Source of the DNA: Pseudomonadota bacterium
GTDB lineage: Bacteria > Pseudomonadota > Alphaproteobacteria > Acetobacterales > Acetobacteraceae
NCBI GenBank assembly: GCA_021785335.1
Contig: JAJYFW010000119.1
Location: 1-6,263, forward strand
Length of the DNA: 6,263 bases
Direction of reading: 5' to 3'
Part shown: positions 1 through 6,263 of the stretch, piece after piece
How the letters are laid out: every line of letters starts with the position of its first letter
How positions within the stretch are numbered: the first letter of the stretch is position 1
Made by a program: the position numbers and the translations under genes
Notes under the pieces: generated by a model
Told to the model about the DNA's origin: nothing
Database searches by the model: none
Seen by the model: the letters and a program-made list of their open reading frames with translations, nothing else

Positions 1-83
1 GGTGAGGGTTGGGAGCATATCGAGTCTCTTGGAGACGACCTGAGCGCCTACGACGCGCTCCGTCGGTGCCGGTACCCGCGCCC

Positions 84-296
84 TCACCTCACCCCGCCGC
101 CTCCCGCACCGGCCATCGCCTTCCCCCGACTCCATTCCGCCCGCAGGTCACGCACATGCACGTCCTGCGCATGCCTCTGCCGCAGGATCGCCATCGCACG
201 CCGCTCCTGCTCCGCCCCCGCCGTCTTCACCCCCAGCACCAGGCCGCCGCACGCCAAGTGGTCGCGCACGCTATTCGCGTCCCGCTCCGCCACCAC
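84..296 (-). pseudogene. C-terminal remnant of a general-stress-protein-17M-like domain
   Basis: A 70-codon frame with a GTG start. An in-frame TAA lies only nine codons upstream (321-323), so nothing longer can be read. Its core (VRDHLACGGLVLGVKT, then AILRQRHAQDVHVRDL and AEW) resembles the C-terminal half of proteins annotated as general stress protein 17M-like, where a 'VRRGGTLV' strand is followed by a helix ending in 'IMRRHGA.D' and a closing 'R..EWR'. Full-length members are much longer, and no N-terminal half is visible between here and vapC, whose stop codon is only about 40 bases upstream on the same strand. I read it as a truncated relic, perhaps cut when vapBC arrived. It could instead be a real small protein translated with vapBC. 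The similarity is from memory of the family and is modest. Confidence 0.35.
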
Positions 297-336
297 CTCT
301 TCAGCGCCAACGTTCTCCCTTTACGCCGAAGGCCCC

Positions 337-735
337 TCACCCCCAATCCTCACACCGCAACCCCCGCACGCGCTGAAACTCGCCCAGGTTCCCGGTCACC
401 ACCACCAGCCCCCGGCTGCGCGCATGCCCCGCGATCATCAGGTCATACGGCCCGATCACGCAGCCCCGCCGCTCCAGATCCGCGCGAATCTCCGCCGAGT
501 GCGCCGCCGCCTCGCTGTCGAACGGCAACACCGCCAGCCGCCCCGCGAAATGCTCCACCTCCCGCCGCACCTGCGCGGGCTCGGCGGAGCGCTCCGCGCC
601 ATACAGCAACTCGTACAGCACCACGTCCGAAAGGCACATCGCCTCGGCATTGTCGTTGAACCGCGCGCGCATCGCCGGCGGCCGGTCTCGCAGCACGCGG
701 ATGCACAGGTTCGTATCGAGCAGATAACGAAGCAT
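337..735 (-). CDS. vapC: VapC toxin, PIN-domain ribonuclease
   Basis: 132-residue type II toxin, the usual length for a single PIN domain. The PIN acidic residues are in place: D7 in LLDTN, E42 in LYELLYGAE, D98 in GPYDLMIAGHA, and N116 in VVVTGN in the usual last active-site position. The stretch from GPYDLMIAGHARSRGL to the final EDWG closely follows the enteric VapC/MvpT subfamily, whose studied members cut initiator tRNA-fMet in the anticodon loop; the same target here is inference. The start is ATG at 733-735, sharing one base with the vapB stop (TGATG), with GAGGGG five bases upstream inside the end of vapB. This indicates translational coupling. The frame stays open far upstream, but that part is only vapB read out of frame. 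Activity is expected in the cytoplasm and to be neutralised by VapB. Confidence 0.93.
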   Translation of the reverse strand: MLRYLLDTNLCIRVLRDRPPAMRARFNDNAEAMCLSDVVLYELLYGAERSAEPAQVRREVEHFAGRLAVLPFDSEAAAHSAEIRADLERRGCVIGPYDLMIAGHARSRGLVVVTGNLGEFQRVRGLRCEDWG

Positions 736-959
736 CAGAACCCCTCGCGCTCCTGCATCGGGGGCTGCCGCCGCTCGCCGAGGTCCACGCCGGGCGCGCT
801 GAAAAAATCGTCCCATCCCCGGTCGGCCGGCGCGATGATCCGCCTCGGCCCGTCCGGCACAATCACCACCTCGCGCACATCCTCCCCAAACGCCACCGCC
901 TTGGGCAACCGCACCGCCTGCGACCGGTTCGAGAGAAACAGGGAAGTCCGCGCCAGCAT
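735..959 (-). CDS. vapB: VapB antitoxin, AbrB-type DNA-binding protein
   Basis: 74-residue antitoxin. Residues about 5-45 form a SpoVT/AbrB swapped-hairpin DNA-binding domain (LFLSNRSQAVRLPKAVAF, then a strand ending RRIIAPA). WDDFF (49-53) and the C-terminal QPPMQEREGF are the segment that in the enteric VapB/MvpA proteins wraps around the toxin. The start was set at the ATG at 957-959 because it has AGGTGG five bases upstream and begins exactly where homology begins; the longer frame to 1109 would run through the promoter. It is first in a two-gene operon with vapC and, as in the family, should repress its own promoter, more strongly in complex with VapC. A perfect palindrome just upstream is the likely operator. 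Confidence 0.92.
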   Translation of the reverse strand: MLARTSLFLSNRSQAVRLPKAVAFGEDVREVVIVPDGPRRIIAPADRGWDDFFSAPGVDLGERRQPPMQEREGF

Positions 960-972
960 CGCCGCCACCTGA

Positions 973-991
973 TATATCCCAGCAGGATATA
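973..991. promoter_or_regulatory. Palindromic operator of vapBC
   Basis: TATATCC (973-979) and GGATATA (985-991) form a perfect 7-base inverted repeat around a 5-base spacer. It ends 13 bases before the vapB start and covers the predicted -10 box and start of transcription. Palindromes in this position are the usual VapB/VapBC binding sites, so autoregulation is the natural reading. Binding itself is inferred. Confidence 0.6.
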
Positions 992-1014
992 CATCCCTCC
1001 GCGCCGACCTGCAA
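986..1014 (-). promoter_or_regulatory. Predicted vapBC promoter
   Basis: On the minus strand, TTGCAG (1009-1014) is followed by a 17-base spacer and TATATC (986-991), a good sigma-70-type pair. Transcription would begin near 977-979, giving a leader of about 20 bases that contains the AGGTGG ribosome binding site of vapB. Predicted by eye only. Confidence 0.5.
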
Positions 1015-1040
1015 CACCCCCTCACCCCACGGGCACGCCC

Positions 1041-1070
1041 CTGCACGCAACCCGAATTCGCTGCTATCCT
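1041..1070 (+). promoter_or_regulatory. Weak candidate promoter for the orphan gene
   Basis: TATCCT (1065-1070) is a fair -10 box; CTGCAC (1041-1046), 18 bases upstream, is a poor -35. It points toward the gene at 1162 and would give a leader of about 85 bases that is AT-richer than its surroundings. No better promoter is visible between 960 and 1161, so this is only a suggestion. Confidence 0.22.
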
Positions 1071-1161
1071 GCCCGCAACGGCAAAACCCAAACAGCCGTC
1101 ACCAGACAAACAAACAGCTCAATCTCACCTTTTGGCCAAACGACGACAAGGAAAGCGAATA

Positions 1162-1836
1162 ATGAGCGGAAGCACGACAATAACCGACAGGGGCCATAGC
1201 TACACCGCCACCGTCGCCAACGAGGGCGATCTGTCCTCGCCCGTCACCGTCACCAGCGGCGGCTATGCCATCACCTTCGACGGCAATAATTTTTCCACCA
1301 AGCACCTGCGCCGCATCCGGCGCAACAGCGTCTCGGAACTCAACAAGGGCGACGTCGGCGCCAAGATCCAGCAATACGTGGACGAATCACACAAGGCCGC
1401 CCTGAAGCGCTTCATGAGATCGGACGACAAGGACGGCTCCACCAACACCCTCATCTTCCTGGACCTCGGCCAGTACTGCCAGTTCGGCTGCCAGGTCATC
1501 AAATTCCTCGCCAGCGACAGGACCGCCTGGACAACCTACGGCCAGGGCCAGAACCAGTGCCTCCAGAAACACGCTCATATCGAGCTGAGCAAATGCTTCG
1601 CCTCCTCCAACAACGGCTTCGGCGCGGTGAAGGACGGCAACCAGGACCCGGAAAAGCTGCAGCACGGCATCGGCATCAACCTCAATGTCACGCTGAAGCA
1701 GCCCATGGGCGGCAACGGCCGCACCGTGCAGGTCTGCCACTACGCCGGCGGCACCGTGGACCGGGAATTCTCCCCCACCACCCAGCAGAAAAACATCGGC
1801 GGCCTGCGGAACATCGGCAAGTCCATCGTCACCTGA
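1162..1836 (+). CDS. Hypothetical protein of unknown family
   Basis: 224 residues; I do not recognise the family. The start at 1162 is chosen because AAGGAA lies eight bases upstream; the TTG at 1132 has no such site. There is no signal peptide or membrane segment, so it is probably cytoplasmic. The first 45 residues are rich in Ser, Thr and Gly and look beta-stranded (ITDRGHSYTATVANEGD, VTVTSGGYAITFDG). Residues about 47-85 are basic and look helical (RRIRRNSVSEL, ALKRFM). The second half has five cysteines (106, 110, 133, 145, 192), including C-X3-C in QYCQFGCQV, and many Asn, Gln and Gly. GC is visibly lower than in uvrA (34 of 60 bases in 1261-1320) and the codons are less biased, which suggests transfer. 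It stands alone, divergent from vapBC and upstream of uvrA. The protein-like composition and good ribosome binding site make it a likely real gene. Confidence 0.75.
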   Translation: MSGSTTITDRGHSYTATVANEGDLSSPVTVTSGGYAITFDGNNFSTKHLRRIRRNSVSELNKGDVGAKIQQYVDESHKAALKRFMRSDDKDGSTNTLIFLDLGQYCQFGCQVIKFLASDRTAWTTYGQGQNQCLQKHAHIELSKCFASSNNGFGAVKDGNQDPEKLQHGIGINLNVTLKQPMGGNGRTVQVCHYAGGTVDREFSPTTQQKNIGGLRNIGKSIVT

Positions 1837-1850
1837 AGCGCCGCGCCCCG

Positions 1851-1870
1851 CGCCGGGCCCGCACCCGGCG
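1851..1870. terminator. GC-rich hairpin after the orphan gene
   Basis: CGCCGGG (1851-1857) and CCCGGCG (1864-1870) pair perfectly around a 6-base loop, 15 bases after the stop codon at 1836. No T-run follows, so it is not a standard intrinsic terminator. It may still slow transcription or protect the 3' end, or separate this gene from uvrA. In such GC-rich DNA it could be chance. Confidence 0.3.
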
Positions 1871-1923
1871 TAACGCCGCCCCGCCCCGCGGAACCCCCTT
1901 CCCAATCCCCCCAAATCCCGCCA

Positions 1924-1929
1924 TATAAC
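1924..1929 (+). promoter_or_regulatory. Predicted -10 box of uvrA
   Basis: TATAAC matches the sigma-70 -10 consensus at five of six positions and stands out in very GC-rich DNA. No good -35 is seen at the right distance. Transcription would begin around 1935, leaving a leader of only about 15 bases and placing the LexA box across the start of transcription. Confidence 0.45.
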
Positions 1930-1931
1930 AA

Positions 1932-1946
1932 GAACATCCCGGGAAC
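1932..1946 (+). promoter_or_regulatory. LexA (SOS) box of uvrA, GAAC-N7-GAAC
   Basis: GAAC at 1932-1935 and again at 1943-1946 with exactly seven bases between. This direct repeat is the same site as GTTC-N7-GTTC on the other strand, the LexA operator of alphaproteobacteria, and uvrA is a classic SOS gene. The site begins just downstream of the predicted -10 box and includes the only ribosome-binding-like bases (GGGAA), ending four bases before the ATG. LexA bound here would block initiation until DNA damage triggers its self-cleavage. Confidence 0.8.
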
Positions 1947-1950
1947 ATTC

Positions 1951-4809
<2,859 letters not shown>

Positions 4810-4820
4810 CGCGCGCACAA

Positions 4821-4857
4821 GAAAACCCCGCGCCGCCGGGAGGGGAACGGCGCGGGG
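4821..4857 (-). terminator. Intrinsic terminator between uvrA and hsp20
   Basis: CCCCGCGCCG (4826-4835) and CGGCGCGGGG (4848-4857) form a perfect 10-base stem with a 12-base loop. Read on the minus strand, the hairpin is followed by TTTTC (4825-4821), so it best fits termination of hsp20 transcripts. On the plus strand no T-run follows, though the very strong stem 16 bases after the uvrA stop codon may also act for uvrA. Confidence 0.7.
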
Positions 4858-4904
4858 CCAGGCGCGGCCAGACCAGAGGAGGAAACCCGGCCGCTCGCCT
4901 CGGA

Positions 4905-4964
4905 GATGGTTTGCTGGCGCGGCTAGGGCGCGACCCGCAAGCCTGTACGCCTTCTCAAACCATC
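4905..4964. repeat. 60-nt nested inverted repeat after the hsp20 stop codon
   Basis: GATGGTTTG (4905-4913) pairs perfectly with CAAACCATC (4956-4964). Nested inside are GGCG (4916-4919) with CGCC (4948-4951), GGCT (4921-4924) with AGCC (4940-4943), and GGG (4926-4928) with CCC (4934-4936), closing on loop CGCGA. All four helices are collinear, so one long imperfect hairpin forms. It ends two bases from the hsp20 stop codon. No T-run flanks it on either side. It could be a 3' stability element of hsp20 mRNA, a REP-like repeat or a small RNA. Function unknown. Confidence 0.5.
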
Positions 4965-4966
4965 CC

Positions 4967-5470
4967 TCATGCCGCCGCCTTCACCTCGATCTTGCGCACG
5001 GCTTCGCGCGCCGTCTGGCTCTTCGGCAGCACAATCGTCAGCACACCCTTGGCGAAGGTCGCTTCCACCTTGTCGCGATCCACGCTGTCGGGCAGCAGGA
5101 AGCTGCGCTGGAACATGCCCCAGCTGCGCTCGGAATAAACCTCGTCGCCTTCCTTGCGCTCGGTCTCGCGCTTCTTCTCGCCGCGCACCGTGAGCATGTC
5201 GCCCTCGATCGCGATCTCGACGTCCTTCTCCGCCATGCCCGGCAGCTCCAGCGCAACGCGGAAGGCGTCCTTTTCCTCAACCACCTCCGCGGCGGGGTCG
5301 GGCACGATATCCTCGTTCCATGTCGTCGCCGCCGGCGCATTGAAGCCGAACGGGCTCGCGAACCGCTCGAAAAGCCGGTCCATCTCCGTCCGCAGGGCGC
5401 GCCACGGATCAACCGGCGCGCGCGCCACGGGCTTCGGGCCCTTCTTCACCTCAATGGGTGCGTTCGCCAT
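4967..5470 (-). CDS. Hsp20 family small heat-shock protein
   Basis: 167-residue ATP-independent holdase chaperone that forms oligomers and keeps unfolding proteins soluble in the cytoplasm. The N-terminal arm (1-55) carries WRALRTEMDRLFERF, the usual amphipathic segment. The alpha-crystallin domain spans about 57-151: DIVPDPAAEVVEEKDAF, LELPGMAEKDVEI, LTVRGEKK and the hallmark AKGVLTIVLPK (140-150). The C-terminal tail includes IEV (161-163), the I-x-V type motif that bridges dimers in oligomers. Two ATGs stand in tandem (5471-5473 and 5468-5470); the second is preferred because the ribosome binding site GGGGA then sits at better spacing, but the first would add only one Met. The frame open further upstream overlaps the neighbouring gene and is not coding. 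The 85-base upstream gap holds an FNR-type box and a possible hairpin over the ribosome binding site. Confidence 0.95.
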   Translation of the reverse strand: MANAPIEVKKGPKPVARAPVDPWRALRTEMDRLFERFASPFGFNAPAATTWNEDIVPDPAAEVVEEKDAFRVALELPGMAEKDVEIAIEGDMLTVRGEKKRETERKEGDEVYSERSWGMFQRSFLLPDSVDRDKVEATFAKGVLTIVLPKSQTAREAVRKIEVKAAA

Positions 5471-5478
5471 CATTCTTC

Positions 5479-5492
5479 CCCTTTCAGAAAAG
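5479..5492 (-). promoter_or_regulatory. Possible fourU-like hairpin over the hsp20 ribosome binding site
   Basis: In the hsp20 mRNA, CUUUU (5492-5488) can pair with AAGGG (5483-5479) around the loop CUGA, with two U-A, two U-G and one C-G pairs. A slightly shifted pairing (CUUU with AAAG) is also possible. Either would hide part of the AAAGGGGA ribosome binding site. Four U's facing the Shine-Dalgarno is the pattern of fourU RNA thermometers, which control small heat-shock genes in some bacteria. The stem is short and weak, so this is speculative. Confidence 0.28.
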
Positions 5493-5511
5493 TTCCGACG
5501 ACGCAAAATCC

Positions 5512-5525
5512 TTCGCACATGCGAA
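5512..5525. promoter_or_regulatory. Palindrome upstream of hsp20
   Basis: TTCGCA (5512-5517) and TGCGAA (5520-5525) are perfect inverted arms around two bases. In RNA the inner bases would form a 5-pair stem with a 4-base loop. It lies between the FNR-type box and the gene, where a -10 region or an early leader would be. It could be an operator or a leader hairpin. The binding protein, if any, is unknown. Confidence 0.35.
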
Positions 5526-5536
5526 CGCCGCCCGCC

Positions 5537-5550
5537 TTGATGCAGGTCAA
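5537..5550 (-). promoter_or_regulatory. FNR/FixK-type operator upstream of hsp20
   Basis: On the plus strand the site reads TTGAT-GCAG-GTCAA, and on the minus strand TTGAC-CTGC-ATCAA. This has the TTGA-N6-TCAA core of Crp/Fnr-family regulators with one half matching TTGAT exactly, as in FNR, FnrL and FixK sites of alphaproteobacteria. It begins five bases after the stop codon of the upstream gene and about 67 bases before the hsp20 start. If it acts at -41.5, transcription would start near 5502. I could not find a convincing -10 box there. On the minus strand it also overlaps a TGACCTG direct repeat. Confidence 0.55.
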
Positions 5551-5555
5551 CCAGG

Positions 5556-6158
5556 TCAGGCGCGGCGGCGAACCACCCCCACGAAAATAGCAACCCTCGG
5601 CATCCGAGATCGTTTCGCTGCCGCGGGCAATGCCGCCGGCAGCGCCGCGCGCGGCCAGCGCTCGGCCGCCGGCACCGCGCCCGTCCCCAGCGACTCCCAC
5701 AGCGCGCCCAGCCGCTCGCGCACCGGCGCCTCCACGCCCAGCACGATCCCGAACGCCCCGCCGAGCGCGCGCCACAGCACCGCCGGCCTCTCCTGCTCGA
5801 TCGCCGCGTCCGCCGCATCGCAAAGCACGAGCACCGCCTCGCGCTGCACGCTCCCCGCCGCGAAGGCCTCGGCGAGCGGCGTCGCCAGCTCGTGCCGGCG
5901 CTCGGCCCCCTCCGCCACCTCCCGCCACCACTGCACCCGCATCGCCCCGATCAGCGGCTGGGACGCGCCGAGCGCCCGCAGCAACTCGCCGTGCACCGCG
6001 TGCACCAGCCACATCGCCTCGCGCTGATCGGGCGCGGCGAACAGGCTCGCGAAGAACAGCGCCTTGTCGCGCGCGCGCACGCGCTCACCTGCCGCGCCCA
6101 ATCCGCGCGAACCCAATCTGGACTCCAGCGGTCTTGACCCATCGCTCATTCGCGCCAT
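5556..6158 (-). CDS. Squalene/phytoene synthase family protein, short form
   Basis: 200 residues. The region 28-80 (RARDKALFFASLFAAPDQR, then AMWLVHAVHGELL and IGAMRVQWWRE) matches the start of the squalene/phytoene synthase fold, with the conserved QWWRE at 76-80. True synthases are about 280 residues or longer and carry two aspartate-rich DxxxD motifs for binding prenyl diphosphates and magnesium. Here the first is replaced by HAVHGE and no second is evident, so catalysis looks unlikely. It resembles the alphaproteobacterial and mitochondrial NDUFAF6-like branch, which in mitochondria helps assemble respiratory complex I; that role here is inference. The C-terminus is basic (KRSRMPRV, RRRA). 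The start at 6158 is uncertain (ATG at 6149 also possible) because neither has a clear ribosome binding site. It is divergent from sod and read in the same direction as hsp20. Confidence 0.75.
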   Translation of the reverse strand: MARMSDGSRPLESRLGSRGLGAAGERVRARDKALFFASLFAAPDQREAMWLVHAVHGELLRALGASQPLIGAMRVQWWREVAEGAERRHELATPLAEAFAAGSVQREAVLVLCDAADAAIEQERPAVLWRALGGAFGIVLGVEAPVRERLGALWESLGTGAVPAAERWPRAALPAALPAAAKRSRMPRVAIFVGVVRRRA

Positions 6159-6162
6159 AGCT
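6134..6162 (+). promoter_or_regulatory. Candidate sod promoter inside the neighbouring gene
   Basis: TTGACC (6134-6139) is a strong -35. The -10 is weak: CATAGC at 6156-6161 or ATAGCT at 6157-6162, after 16 or 17 bases. Transcription would begin near 6168-6170, leaving a leader of about 20 bases with AGGAG. Only 32 bases separate the two divergent start codons, so the -35 must lie within the first codons of the squalene-synthase-like gene. Confidence 0.4.
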
Positions 6163-6190
6163 ACCGCGCAAGCAAACGCAGGAGAACGCC

Positions 6191-6263
6191 ATGGCCTTCG
6201 AGCTTCCCGCCCTGCCCTATTCCGTGAGCGCGCTGGCGGCGCGCGGCATGTGCCAGGAAACCC
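6191..6263 (+). CDS. Fe/Mn superoxide dismutase, 5' end only
   Basis: Converts superoxide to hydrogen peroxide and oxygen using iron or manganese in the cytoplasm. Only the first 24 codons are in the window. MAFELPALPYSVSALAARGM followed by CQET is the typical Fe/Mn SOD start, leading to the first metal-binding histidine region (HHxKHH), which would come just after the edge. ATG at 6191 is preceded by AGGAG (6180-6184) six bases away, a strong ribosome binding site. Cys21 sits where Ser is more usual. The metal cannot be told from this piece; the sodB-like start favours iron or a cambialistic enzyme. Divergent from the squalene-synthase-like gene. Confidence 0.85.
   Translation, partial: MAFELPALPYSVSALAARGMCQET

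Noticed and set aside
9..972. Plus-strand frames opposite the relic and vapBC
   Set aside because: Arg/Pro/His-rich shadows without motifs; the genes on the other strand explain the region.
337..1050. A 237-residue version of VapC with a long N-terminal extension
   Set aside because: The extra part is vapB and its promoter read out of frame; PIN homology begins at the ATG at 733-735.
1132..1164. TTG start at 1132 for the orphan gene
   Set aside because: No ribosome binding site upstream, whereas the ATG at 1162 has AAGGAA at good spacing.
4865..4893. CGGCC and GGCCG inverted arms
   Set aside because: Five GC-only pairs with a long spacer are expected by chance in this composition.
5500..5560. 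Sigma-32 heat-shock promoter for hsp20
   Set aside because: A TTGACC and a CGCATGT-like segment exist but are about 20 bases apart, too far for this promoter type.
4967..5818. A 283-residue Hsp20 with an N-terminal extension
   Set aside because: The extension is Arg/Cys/Trp-rich, overlaps the upstream gene, and lacks the ribosome binding site that stands at the tandem ATGs.

Overview
The window looks like chromosome of a high-GC alphaproteobacterium, possibly Rhodospirillales or Acetobacteraceae (an inference, not proven). Four signs point that way: the UvrA sequence style, with CPVSGF in its first zinc module and YSPATG where enterics have a CPDHD-type segment; a GAAC-N7-GAAC LexA box in front of uvrA, which is the alphaproteobacterial SOS operator; a squalene/phytoene-synthase-like protein of the alphaproteobacterial type; and a SodB N-terminus beginning MAFELPALPY. 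Nearly all codons end in G or C, which produces very long spurious reading frames on other frames and strands.

Layout. Positions 1-83 hold no gene I can support. Positions 84-296 (minus) carry a short remnant resembling the C-terminal part of a general-stress-protein-17M-like domain. Positions 337-959 (minus) are a complete vapBC toxin-antitoxin operon, close in sequence to the enteric VapBC/MvpAT type, with a perfect palindrome overlapping its -10 box. Positions 1162-1836 (plus) encode an unrecognised 224-residue protein with noticeably lower GC. These first 1.8 kb look accessory. From 1951 the window is housekeeping: uvrA (plus, SOS-regulated), then convergent hsp20 (minus, 4967-5470), a squalene/phytoene-synthase-like gene (minus, 5556-6158), and the first 24 codons of an Fe/Mn superoxide dismutase gene (plus, from 6191) running off the end.

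Common theme. The conserved part concerns stress: nucleotide excision repair (UvrA), protein aggregation (Hsp20) and superoxide removal (Sod). The most interesting signals are regulatory and structural: the LexA box overlapping the uvrA translation start region; an FNR/FixK-type box TTGAT-N4-GTCAA between the squalene-synthase-like gene and hsp20, suggesting oxygen-responsive control of the chaperone; a possible fourU-like hairpin over the hsp20 ribosome binding site; and a 60-nt nested inverted repeat just after the hsp20 stop codon. I see no CRISPR array, transposase, tRNA or rRNA, and no clearly new multi-gene system. The best candidate for novelty is the orphan gene at 1162-1836.
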